Counted from the first letter of the stretch, positions 38,427 through 46,414 are shown. The stretch: DNA of 52,762 nucleotides from Deltaproteobacteria bacterium (GCA_004283055.1 SHLP01000011.1:1-52762), one strand, 5' to 3'. Notes: generated from the sequence alone by a model not told the origin. Program-made: numbers and translations.

Positions 38427-38510
38427 GCGGAAGTGGCGGAATTGGCAGACGCGCATGATTCAGGTTCATGTGTCCGCAAGGACGTGGAGGTTCGAGTCCT
38501 CTCTTCCGCA
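38427..38510 (+). tRNA. tRNA-Leu (anticodon CAG)
   Basis: A complete class II tRNA of 84 nt. The acceptor stem GCGGAAG (38427-38433) pairs with CTTCCGC (38503-38509), with discriminator A510. The anticodon stem CATGA/TCATG encloses loop TTCAGGT, with anticodon CAG at 38461-38463, reading CUG. A long variable arm, GTCC-GCAA-GGAC, marks it as leucine-type. The T-arm is GGAGG-TTCGAGT-CCTCT with one G-U pair. The CCA end is not encoded (CCG follows). Its last 18 nt also form the start of the downstream 165-bp repeat unit. Confidence 0.97.
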
Positions 38511-38832
38511 CCGCGTCCTTCGTAATCGCGACTCGCGTATCTACGAGGACTCGACCTACGGTGTACTCGGCGCCCTTCGGGCGCCTGCGTACTGCGGCTG
38601 GAATTCGGCAGCTCCGTGAACTTCGTCCACTCCGCTTTGCCGTATTCCAGTCACAACCGAGTCCTCTCTTCCGCACCGCGTCCTTCGTAATCGCGACTCG
38701 CGTATCTACGAGGACTCGACCTACGGTGTACTCGGCGCCCTTCGGGCGCCTGCGTACTGCGGCTGGAATTCGGCAGCTCCGTGAACTTCGTCCACTCCGC
38801 TTTGCCGTATTCCAGTCACAACCGAGTCCTCT
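38493..38832 (+). repeat. 165-bp tandem repeat starting with the tRNA-Leu 3' end (2 copies plus 10 nt)
   Basis: Two identical 165-bp units lie at 38493-38657 and 38658-38822, followed by a truncated third start CGAGTCCTCT (38823-38832). Each unit begins with CGAGTCCTCTCTTCCGCA, the last 18 nt of the tRNA. Within each unit, GAGGACTCG (38545-38553 in copy 1) is the exact complement of CGAGTCCTC at the unit start. A GGCGCCC-TTC-GGGCGCC hairpin is flanked by GTAC on both sides. CTGGAATTCGGCA and TGCCGTATTCCAG can pair over 12 of 13 positions. The period is a multiple of three, so a frame with a duplicated 55-residue Arg-rich segment stays open across both units. I see no ribosome binding site for it. 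Confidence 0.97.
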
Positions 38833-38862
38833 TAAGCCGCGCGTGGCGGGGTGCTGGGGCTG

Positions 38863-38894
38863 CCAGCGTTTCGGCGTTGGGTCTGCATTTTTTT
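38863..38894 (+). terminator. Possible weak intrinsic terminator after the tRNA repeat
   Basis: CCAGCG and CGTTGG (38863-38868 and 38875-38880) can form a 6-bp stem with one G-U pair around a 6-nt loop. Seven T residues follow (38888-38894), but seven bases separate stem and T-run, which is longer than usual. It is the only T-run between the repeat and the pilin operon. It could end the tRNA-repeat transcript, possibly with help from Rho. Confidence 0.3.
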
Positions 38895-38981
38895 CATGGG
38901 GGGTGCAGGTTGTTTATAGCTGGACGGGGTTGGAGCGGGCTGGTTTTGTTTGATTTCAGCTACTTAGAGGAGCTTCAACTT

Positions 38982-38997
38982 CGGTACGGGAGTTGCA
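38982..38997 (+). promoter_or_regulatory. Candidate sigma-54 promoter of the minor pilin operon
   Basis: CGGTACGGGAGTTGCA matches the sigma-54 pattern TGGCACG-N4-TTGCW with exact spacing of the -24 GG (38983-38984) and -12 GC (38995-38996). Ten of twelve informative positions match. The predicted start site, about 12 nt after the GC, falls at about 39008, almost on the GTG at 39010. The first mRNA would therefore be nearly leaderless. Pilin genes in related bacteria are often sigma-54 dependent, which supports the call, but it remains a motif match. Confidence 0.5.
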
Positions 38998-39009
38998 TCT
39001 ACAGCGGAT

Positions 39010-39651
39010 GTGGTTGGAAATCGTAGAAAACGGCGCGAGGGGCTGACGCTGGTGGAGCTCATGGTCGTCCTGGCGGTCATGGGGGTGCTGGTGAGCGCTG
39101 CCCTGCCGAACATCGGCGACGGGTTCGCCGATCGGCGCGTCGCGATGGCGGCGCGGGATGTGGCATCCCTTTTTCAGCGCGCCCGGTATATGTCGATGGC
39201 CTACGGCCGCGCGCACCAGGTGCTCTACGAAAACGACGGGGGCTTCGGCCTCGCCAACGGCAACCCGTACGCGTTCGAAACCCTGCGCGGCACCAGCGGT
39301 GGCTGCGCGCTGACTAGCTTCGAGAACGCGGGAGGAACGGTGCTCGCCGACATGGACTGCGGCAACAACTGGCGCTGCGTCGATAACGTCTACCCCGACA
39401 CCTACGATTCCGATCCCGGCGATACCGATCTCATTCGGGTCGACGGGTACAACAACGCCAGGTTCTGCTACGAGGCGGGTTCCAACAACCAGGTCTTCAT
39501 CGACACGGTGCTCTTCTCGAACTGGCAGGCGAACCCCGTTCAGTCCGGCTTCGGGTTTCTGGTGTATCGGCAGGTCGACGGGAGCGTGGTCGGCGTCACC
39601 CGAAAAGTTCTCGTTCCGTCCGGGACCGGAACACCACGGATACTGCGATGA
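39010..39651 (+). CDS. Type IV pilus minor pilin, FimT/FimU/GspH-like
   Basis: Prepilin of 213 residues. A short basic leader (VGNRRKRREG) precedes the cleavage site G|LTLVELMVVLAVMGVLVSAALP, with Glu5 conserved in the mature protein; the prepilin peptidase would cut and methylate here. GFT is replaced by GLT. The following domain (ADRRVAMAARDVASLFQRARYMSMAYGRAHQV) has the FimT/GspH pattern, and Cys residues are spread through the C-terminal domain. GTG 39010 is the only usable start. First of six genes that all overlap by 1-4 bases. Confidence 0.85.
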   Translation: MVGNRRKRREGLTLVELMVVLAVMGVLVSAALPNIGDGFADRRVAMAARDVASLFQRARYMSMAYGRAHQVLYENDGGFGLANGNPYAFETLRGTSGGCALTSFENAGGTVLADMDCGNNWRCVDNVYPDTYDSDPGDTDLIRVDGYNNARFCYEAGSNNQVFIDTVLFSNWQANPVQSGFGFLVYRQVDGSVVGVTRKVLVPSGTGTPRILR

Positions 39652-40277
39652 ACCAGCTCGACAAGAACAAACACGGTTTCACTCTCGTCGAGGTCATGAT
39701 CGCCATCGGCATCATGACCGTTGGCTCGCTTGGCATTCTGGCGATGCACCAGGGCGTGAATCAGGCGAACCGGGCTGCACTCGAAATGAACACGGCCGTG
39801 GCGATCACCGAACGCTGGGTCGAGCGCGTCGAGCGGGACGCGCTTTCCTGGACGGAGCAGGGCCTCAACAGCAGCTCGTTGGCCGCGACGTACCACCTGT
39901 CGGGCCTCGCCGGCACGCCCTCGGCCACCCAATGGTTCAAACCTACGCCGCCAGTAGGAGAGTCGTACGATTTTGATTACTTCGGCAACGATCTCGTCCC
40001 CGCCAACCCGAATCCTCAGAAGTACTGCACCAACCTGCGCCTGAGCTGGCTCCGGCAGGGAAGCTCGGCTCGGGTCGACATCCGAACCTTTTGGTACCGT
40101 GAGGGATATATGCCTGGTGGCGCGACACACCCGGACTGGGTGAGCAGCGGTGCGTTTCGAGGCGCCGATTGCGAAGCCGCGACGGCAGACGGCTGGGGTC
40201 TCAACACGGCGACGCTCCCGCCGAACATCGATGTGGTGTTCGCGTCGACCGTCGTGACCTGGCTGAGGAGGGAATGA
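39648..40277 (+). CDS. pilV: Type IV pilus minor pilin, PilV-like
   Basis: Minor pilin of 209 residues with the prepilin motif HG|FTLVEVMIAIGIMTVGSLGILAMHQGVNQANRAALEMN. The LAMHQG-type turn and following polar helix are typical of PilV. The rest is a small beta domain with a Cys pair (KYCTNLRL, ADCEAA). Start overlaps the previous stop by ATGA. It is expected to join FimU, PilW and PilX at the pilus tip, primed by the PilY1-like protein encoded downstream. Confidence 0.85.
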   Translation: MNQLDKNKHGFTLVEVMIAIGIMTVGSLGILAMHQGVNQANRAALEMNTAVAITERWVERVERDALSWTEQGLNSSSLAATYHLSGLAGTPSATQWFKPTPPVGESYDFDYFGNDLVPANPNPQKYCTNLRLSWLRQGSSARVDIRTFWYREGYMPGGATHPDWVSSGAFRGADCEAATADGWGLNTATLPPNIDVVFASTVVTWLRRE

Positions 40278-41605
40278 ACGTGAAAAAGAGCGGATTCACT
40301 CTCATCGAGCTCATGGTCGCCATGGTCGTCGGCCTGACCGCGATCACTTCGGTGTACAGCCTCGGGGCGGCGATGAGCGAGCAGTTCTACCAGGAGCAGC
40401 GCACGGCGACGTCGCAAGGCTCATCGCGCGCCGCGATCATGGAGCTTCGCCGCGATATTTCGCGAGCCGGCCTCTTTGGCTCACCCAACGCCCAGCGCGA
40501 ACCGCGCTGCGAGCCCGGTAATCCGCAGCTCCCCGAGCTCGGCGGCGGCACCCTCACCATGGGCGCCTTTCAGTTCTACAGAGACACGGACCAAGCCCTG
40601 CTCGACCCCGGTGACCTCAACGGCGCCCGCGTCCGCGCGGACCGCCTTCGCATTTTGACCAGCCTCTACCTCACCGACCAACTCCTCGTCGACTCGGTGA
40701 GCCCCGAGGGTACGACCGTCATTTTGCAAACCAGCAACCAGGCGTACCGCCGCACCTTTGCCTGGGGTCAGGCGGCAGGCCCATTCACCGGCTCCGCGCC
40801 GAACTACCTGGACGGCGATCTCGGTTGGGACGCGGCCTGGGGCGGCGAGGCCGCGAGCTGGAAAGGCATCAGTCAAAAGGGCGCGCGCGCGTTCCAGACC
40901 GGCTCGGTCCTGCACATCGAGTCGCCCGGGGGCTTTCACTTCTTTCGCACCGTCTTTGACAAGGCGGACAACACCCAGAACCAAGTGCGCCTGTCGGTTG
41001 CTCCAAAGCTGCCGGTCGCCACGGCCTGTCTCCCAGGAGCCGGGGGGGGCGCGACCGTCGCTCCGCTTCAATGGGTCGAGTATGCGCTGGTCGACCCGTT
41101 CGATGCAGCCTCGGTCGGCGCCAACTTCATGGATTTCGGGGAGCTGTTCTTTTTCGATCTCGAAGGCACGAACCCCTTGATCACGTCGGACTTCGAGAAC
41201 GCCGGCGCCGAGGCGCTTCGAGAGAAACGGAACATCGTGCTGGTGCGACGCATCTTGAATCCGGCGGACGGCACCGTGAGAGCCAACACGACGCAGGTGC
41301 TCGCCGAGTTCGTCAGCAACTTCGAGGTCTCTTTCCGGGTCGACCGCAGGTCTGGGACCAATCAGCCGCCCCTCATCGAAACCGAGACGGACGGCAGCGT
41401 GATAAACGCCAACCCCGAGCAAGTCCGGTCCGTTCTCATCAGCTTGGGAATCCGCAGTCCGCTCGAAGACCCTTCGATTCCCTACTCCGGAGTGAACGCT
41501 GAGAACACCCGCTTCGAGGTGGACGAAAACGAGAGGGGCTCTGCCCGTGTGCGCCACATCCGCATCGAGGTTCCGGTGATGAGCGTGGCCAGGAGGAACC
41601 TCTGA
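40274..41605 (+). CDS. pilW: Type IV pilus minor pilin, PilW-like
   Basis: From ATG 40274 (ATGA overlap with pilV) the product is 443 residues, longer than typical PilW. The prepilin motif is SG|FTLIELMVAMVVGLTAITSVYSLGAAMSEQF, and residues after it (QEQRTATSQGSSRAAIMELRRDISRAGLFG) follow the PilW pattern of a long helix ending in an RDISRAG-like motif. The large C-terminal domain is beta-rich and carries KRNIVLVRRILNPADG and FRVDRRSGTNQ. It is the PilW member of the tip complex. Confidence 0.85.
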   Translation: MNVKKSGFTLIELMVAMVVGLTAITSVYSLGAAMSEQFYQEQRTATSQGSSRAAIMELRRDISRAGLFGSPNAQREPRCEPGNPQLPELGGGTLTMGAFQFYRDTDQALLDPGDLNGARVRADRLRILTSLYLTDQLLVDSVSPEGTTVILQTSNQAYRRTFAWGQAAGPFTGSAPNYLDGDLGWDAAWGGEAASWKGISQKGARAFQTGSVLHIESPGGFHFFRTVFDKADNTQNQVRLSVAPKLPVATACLPGAGGGATVAPLQWVEYALVDPFDAASVGANFMDFGELFFFDLEGTNPLITSDFENAGAEALREKRNIVLVRRILNPADGTVRANTTQVLAEFVSNFEVSFRVDRRSGTNQPPLIETETDGSVINANPEQVRSVLISLGIRSPLEDPSIPYSGVNAENTRFEVDENERGSARVRHIRIEVPVMSVARRNL

Positions 41606-42291
41606 TGAAGCATCCAGACAAGCAGGAAGGCGCCGTGCTTTTCGTCGTCTTGATGATCGTGATGGTCGGCACCGCGAGCGCGCTCTTTTCAGCCACGACG
41701 GTGTCGCACGAGGTGCGGGGCACCGGCTTTGCGCGCCAGCAGATGCAGACCCGATACGCAGCGCGCGCCGCCCTCATCGGCGCGATGGAGTGGTTCGACA
41801 TTTTCGGTCCCGAAGCCGTCCGCGACATCGTGCAAACCCGCGGCGCCACCGACGCCAAGCTCTTCCCCTGCACGTCGACCACCCCCATCACTTGTTACCC
41901 GGAGCCGCCGCTAGCGGGCAGCCGCCGAGCCTACCGGCTTTACGAGGAGCACTTCGACGCCCTGATCGAGCCCGACGGCAGCGGTAACTTCCAGAACCAA
42001 CCCGTCGACGCCGATGCCGTCTTCGGAGGCGGCTCCGCGTACAGCCCGGCTTTCGTGGTCGACCTCTACGACGAGCACATCGTCAACAAGCTTCCGCCCG
42101 GTGCCGCGGCCCAGGGGGGCACGAAATTCAAATACATGCGCACGACCATGACGGCTCGCGGTCGTGCGCAGGTAGGCGACGGGACCGTCGATGCCCCCGG
42201 AGGCGCCGAGGATTTGGGACGGCAATGGAACGAGACGGGCGCGGATATGCGCGCGTACATCATCAGCGGGCCATTCATTTCGGGGTCATGA
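41605..42291 (+). CDS. pilX: Type IV pilus minor pilin, PilX-like
   Basis: Protein of 228 residues whose N-terminus KQEGAVLFVVLMIVMVGTASALF lacks the FTLxE motif but has the small-hydrophobic GAxLFVxLxIxxV pattern of PilX-type pilins. The segment VSHEVRGTGFARQQMQTRYAARAALIGAMEWF is typical of PilX, with repeated Ala/Arg in the helix. The start shares one base with the PilW stop (TGATG), and the next gene overlaps its end by 4 bases. Confidence 0.75.
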   Translation: MKHPDKQEGAVLFVVLMIVMVGTASALFSATTVSHEVRGTGFARQQMQTRYAARAALIGAMEWFDIFGPEAVRDIVQTRGATDAKLFPCTSTTPITCYPEPPLAGSRRAYRLYEEHFDALIEPDGSGNFQNQPVDADAVFGGGSAYSPAFVVDLYDEHIVNKLPPGAAAQGGTKFKYMRTTMTARGRAQVGDGTVDAPGGAEDLGRQWNETGADMRAYIISGPFISGS

Positions 42292-45200
42292 TGAGATTTT
42301 GGCTACACATCACTTTGCTTGGCTTATCCGTAGCTTTTCTCGGTCCGAGCGCGAAGGTCATGGCACAGAGCCCGGACATTCGAAACATTAGGCCGCACGT
42401 CATGCTCCTGGTCGACACCTCCGGCTCCATGGAGCGCAAGCCAAACTGCATTTGCTCGACGCCGGCATGCCTGGAGTGCCTGCCCATCTGCGGCGCGGGC
42501 ACCTTCGAACAAAACCGATGGTCGGTCGTCGCACAGGCGCTCACCGGTGAGTTCACTCCGTACGAGTGCAACTCCGACGTGCGCATCGGCGGCATCTACA
42601 CCGGTGAGTACGACGAAGGCTACTTCCTTCCCCACATTCAGCTGCCTCAGGAAATCCCCAGCTACAGCGGCACACAGAGCGCGAACGGCGTGCTCGACAC
42701 CTACATCGAGCGCATCAAGTTCGGCCTGATGACCTTCGACTCGATCGGCACCCTGAACGACCGACCGCCGCTGGTGAGCCAGGCGGACTTCCTGCTCGTA
42801 CCGTTCCCTGCCGAATCCCTCGGCACCAAGGGCATGTACTCCTACGGCGACGACCGGCCGTTTTCGTTCCCAGGCGCGCTGACGACCTTCATGCTGAACA
42901 GCGGCGCACGCTCTGCAGCGGCGCCCGAAGGCGGTCTCGTAACCGTCGGCGCGGACAGCACGGCATCGATGGCCAACACGAACGCCGCGATTCAGGCGAC
43001 GGTGCTCGGTGACAGCGGGCTGAGCAAGAATCCTCTACGACCGTTCGGCGCCACCCCGACGGCCGGGCTCGTGACCGACCTTCAGTACTTCCTTCAGACC
43101 GACCCGGACATCGTGCAAAAAACGGCCGACCCAGGCCCGGGCGATCCGTTCTACGGCTGCCGTCCGCGAAGCGCCGTCCTGATCACCGACGGTTTCCCGA
43201 ACGGCGACATGCGCGGCAGCCCGGTCAACTGCCAGGACCTGGGCAATCCCGTCGGCGCAACCGGCTGTCCGTACGAAGAGGTCGCCGATACGGTTTCGGC
43301 GATGATCTCATCCGACGATTTGAACAAGTTCTACGTGATTGGCTTCGCGCTCGACGGCGACGCGGCGAAGGTCGCGGCGGTCACTGCGCTTTTGGACGAC
43401 ATCGCCGCGGTGGGCGATACGACCGAAGCCTTCCTGGTCGCCGATCGGGCCGAGCTCGTCTCCGCGCTGAGCTTCATTTTCAACGAGCAGAACGCTGGCG
43501 CGACGAGCAGAACGGCCCCGGTGCTCACCGGCGCCTCGCCGGGCCTTCTCGAGTCGGAGTTCATCTCCGGTTTCAACGCCTCTTTGGATGCAGACGACCC
43601 CTGGGACGGAGTCCTGGAGCGCAGGCGGTTTCTGTGCGTCGGCGGCTTGCCCGAACCGCAGGACGTCGAAGACAAAGACCGCTTCCACGAGGTCTTGAAC
43701 GCACAGAGCTCGGCACCGTCGGACGTCGACCCTTGGGGAGGGTCCGGCTCGAAGGTCAACTTCACCGGGGGCTTTTCGCGAAATCTCTGGACGGTTCTGC
43801 CCGACGATCCCGCCGACATCAACTCGCACCTCACCGGCGGCGGAGCGGACAAGCTCACGACCGCTAGCTTGGACCTACCCGATGTGGGCCTTGCGATCAT
43901 TGACCAACCCGTCGGCGAATTCAGCAGGGCGATCGATCCGGAATACCTCTTAGGCGTGGGCAGCACCGACACCGCGCTTCGAGACACGGTGGTCGAATGG
44001 GTCCACGGCGAATCGGGGAGCGGACGAGAAGATGAACGCCTCGGCGACATCTACCATTCGACGCCCGCCATCGTGGGACCGCTGGTCGACGACATCGATG
44101 ACAGCTCCTTCAACGACTGGCGTTTGGGCCTGGCGCATCAGCTGAGCCCTGATCCGATCGAAAGCGTGCCGAACTGGCAGCTGAGCGAGCGCCCGCGCGT
44201 GATCTACGCATCGTCGAACGATGGGGTCATCCATGCATTTCTCGCCGATGACTACCCGGCTGGGGTTTACACCTCCGGCAACAACCTCGAGGAGTTCGCC
44301 TGTGCGAGCAACAAGGATGCGGGCACCGAGCTCTGGGGGTTCATCCCGCCGATGTTCCTCGACGATCTCGACGACATGCTCGCAGGCGGCAGCAAGCAAT
44401 GGTACGGCGACGGCAGCATTCAGGTCCGCAACCTCTACGACGTCCGCTCGTTCGCCCCGGGTCAAGGAGGTGCAACCAACGTCTGGCGCACGGTCTTGTT
44501 CCTAAGCTTCCGCAACGGCGGCAACGGCATGGTGGCGCTCGACGTCACCAACCCTTGCAAGCCCGAGTTCCTCTGGCAGTTTACCCATCCCAACCTCGGC
44601 AACACGTACGGCCAGCCGACCGCAGCGCAGATCTTCGTCGAAGGAGGGGACGATGGAAGCGGCGCACCGGCTTTCCTGGCGAGGCAATCCCGCGGCGTGA
44701 TCCTGCTGCCGGGCGGACAGGGCGTAGAGAACAGCAGCTCGGTGGCGATTCCCGCCGGCCCCGCGCTCCCTCAAGACATGAATGCCGCCAACGGCGCCTC
44801 GATTACCCCGAGGGCGAATCGGCGCCAGTGGCGAGACGAGTCGACGGCTCCGGCGGAGGTCAGGCACGGCCGGATGCTCTATTTCATCGACCTCATCACG
44901 GGCACGCTGATCGAGGAGCTCGACGAGAGCACCTTCCCTGCTCCGCTCACCGGCGCGGTTTCCGTCTACCGAGGCGATACCGGCACCGTGGCGAGCGCCG
45001 CCTACACGGTGGACGCCGATGGGGTGCTCTGGCGGGTGGATCTGGCATCGGTCGAGCCGGCCGACTGGGAGGCCGAGGCGCTACACGACCTCTACTACGA
45101 TGAGGCCTCGGACGTCGCCGAGCCGACGTTCTACCCGCTTGCGCTCACGAGCGACCCATCGGGCCGTGTCGTGATCCTGACAGGGACCGGCAACATCGAC

Positions 45201-45821
45201 GTACTCGATGATTCCACAGCCATCAACAAGGTGGTTTCGGTCACCGAGCAGGTCACCTTCGACGCCTTTGGCAACGTCGACTCGCTCGAGGGCCGGCTCA
45301 ACTGGGAAATCGAGCTCGACCCGGGCGAGCAGATGACCGGACCCATCGAGCTGTTTGCCGGTCAGGTGTTCTTTGGCACGTTCAAGTCCGCGAACGGGAC
45401 CGCAATCGACGCTTGTCCGTTCGGCGGGAGCCGCATTTTCGGACTCGAGTACTTGGACGACGCGACCAGTCCCGGAACCCCGGTTCCGCTGCTCGTCGAC
45501 AGCCTGTCGAACCCGGCCTTCGTGCTCGATCAGAGCGACCTCCCCCAGCTCGAGAACGCCTTGCTCGTCGGTCTGCAGGTCGCCCAGGCGCCTGTCTGCG
45601 TCACCACGCAGGACGTTCCCATCGTCGACCCCTTCGACGGCGCCTCGGGTACACTCGCCATGCCGGTCGCGACGAGCGGTCGCGCATTCAAGCTGATGGG
45701 CCATCTCAGCGGCTCGGCTGCCGTTCCGGTGAACCAGCTGGCGATCAACATCCTCGAGGAGGCTATCCGGGCGCCCGAAGCCTTCACGGTGGTCTCGGGG
45801 ATGGCCGAAACGCTGGAATGA
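42288..45821 (+). CDS. pilY1: PilY1-like pilus tip adhesin/assembly protein
   Basis: Large secreted protein of 1177 residues from ATG 42288 (ATGA overlap with the gene before). A signal peptide, LLGLSVAFLGPSAKVMAQS, is followed at once by a VWA-like domain with MIDAS motif LLVDTSGSME (Asp43) and VLITDGFPNGD. The second half has a PilY1/PilC-type beta-propeller signature: PRVIYASSNDGVIHAFLADDYPAG, GTELWGFIPPMFLDDLDDM, MVALDVTNPCKPEFLWQFTH and YTVDADGVLWRVDLA. Six Cys lie close together near the start (residues 56-74), after the MIDAS motif. PilY1 binds minor pilins and primes or tips the pilus, and its VWA part can be mechanosensitive. Confidence 0.88.
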   Translation: MMRFWLHITLLGLSVAFLGPSAKVMAQSPDIRNIRPHVMLLVDTSGSMERKPNCICSTPACLECLPICGAGTFEQNRWSVVAQALTGEFTPYECNSDVRIGGIYTGEYDEGYFLPHIQLPQEIPSYSGTQSANGVLDTYIERIKFGLMTFDSIGTLNDRPPLVSQADFLLVPFPAESLGTKGMYSYGDDRPFSFPGALTTFMLNSGARSAAAPEGGLVTVGADSTASMANTNAAIQATVLGDSGLSKNPLRPFGATPTAGLVTDLQYFLQTDPDIVQKTADPGPGDPFYGCRPRSAVLITDGFPNGDMRGSPVNCQDLGNPVGATGCPYEEVADTVSAMISSDDLNKFYVIGFALDGDAAKVAAVTALLDDIAAVGDTTEAFLVADRAELVSALSFIFNEQNAGATSRTAPVLTGASPGLLESEFISGFNASLDADDPWDGVLERRRFLCVGGLPEPQDVEDKDRFHEVLNAQSSAPSDVDPWGGSGSKVNFTGGFSRNLWTVLPDDPADINSHLTGGGADKLTTASLDLPDVGLAIIDQPVGEFSRAIDPEYLLGVGSTDTALRDTVVEWVHGESGSGREDERLGDIYHSTPAIVGPLVDDIDDSSFNDWRLGLAHQLSPDPIESVPNWQLSERPRVIYASSNDGVIHAFLADDYPAGVYTSGNNLEEFACASNKDAGTELWGFIPPMFLDDLDDMLAGGSKQWYGDGSIQVRNLYDVRSFAPGQGGATNVWRTVLFLSFRNGGNGMVALDVTNPCKPEFLWQFTHPNLGNTYGQPTAAQIFVEGGDDGSGAPAFLARQSRGVILLPGGQGVENSSSVAIPAGPALPQDMNAANGASITPRANRRQWRDESTAPAEVRHGRMLYFIDLITGTLIEELDESTFPAPLTGAVSVYRGDTGTVASAAYTVDADGVLWRVDLASVEPADWEAEALHDLYYDEASDVAEPTFYPLALTSDPSGRVVILTGTGNIDVLDDSTAINKVVSVTEQVTFDAFGNVDSLEGRLNWEIELDPGEQMTGPIELFAGQVFFGTFKSANGTAIDACPFGGSRIFGLEYLDDATSPGTPVPLLVDSLSNPAFVLDQSDLPQLENALLVGLQVAQAPVCVTTQDVPIVDPFDGASGTLAMPVATSGRAFKLMGHLSGSAAVPVNQLAINILEEAIRAPEAFTVVSGMAETLE

Positions 45822-46399
45822 TAGGTGGCACAGTGATACGTCGTAACCCGATGCGCGGCTTACCGCTTCTCGTTCTCTCTCTGGGGCTGGCACTGCCGCT
45901 GGTGTGCACCGGCTGCAGCTCGAAACCGGCGCAAGAGGCACAGAGCAGCAGCGACGATGCGGCGAAGAAGCTGCCCGCGCCCGAATCCGCCAAGCGTGCT
46001 GCGAGCCCCCGCCGCTTCGATGCGGAGGGGCGTCTTCTCCCATCGGATGACTACGTCGCCGGCATCCGGCTTCCGCGAGGCTCCGAGCTTTCACGTGAAG
46101 ACGGGCTGCTGCACGTGTACCGAGTCCGCGCCCCGATCGAAAGGGTGCTCGCCTATATTGGGCCCATGATGGTCACGGGCAGCGTGGAGCGTCGCGGCAA
46201 GGGCGCGGTCTACAAGCGCGCGAGCGTTCGCGGCGCCGAGTTCAACCCGACCAAGGTCGATGTCTCGATTCTCGAGGTCGGGAGCAACACCACACGAGTC
46301 TCGATCATGGAGCTTCCGCCCCCGCCGCCGCGCGAGCAGGTGCCGAGCGTAGACCGGACCAAGGCAGCGGCCCGCGACGCATTCCGAACGCTCGACTAG
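45818..46399 (+). CDS. Putative lipoprotein at the end of the minor pilin operon
   Basis: From ATG 45818 (ATGA overlap with PilY1) the product is 193 residues. The segment MRGLPLLVLSLGLALPLVCTGCSS is a signal with a lipobox-like CTGC, though the -3 residue is Cys and not Leu. GTG 45833 and ATG 45851 are alternative starts. The mature part is Glu/Lys-rich at first, then a compact domain (FDAEGRLLPSDDYVAGIRLPRGSELSREDGLLHVYRVRAPIERVLAYI... VTGSVERRGKGAVYKRASV). It is not recognised. In known myxobacterial pilin clusters a cytochrome-like protein follows PilY1, but no CxxCH is present here. Tight coupling suggests a role in the tip complex. Confidence 0.68.
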   Translation: MIGGTVIRRNPMRGLPLLVLSLGLALPLVCTGCSSKPAQEAQSSSDDAAKKLPAPESAKRAASPRRFDAEGRLLPSDDYVAGIRLPRGSELSREDGLLHVYRVRAPIERVLAYIGPMMVTGSVERRGKGAVYKRASVRGAEFNPTKVDVSILEVGSNTTRVSIMELPPPPPREQVPSVDRTKAAARDAFRTLD

Positions 46400-46414
46400 C
46401 GGGCGGATCGACCA

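Noticed and set aside
38468-38953. 161-residue frame across the tRNA-tail repeats with a duplicated 55-residue Arg-rich segment
   Set aside because: It begins inside the tRNA, has no ribosome binding site, and stays open only because the repeat period is a multiple of three in GC-rich sequence. Kept as a comment on the repeat, not called as a gene.
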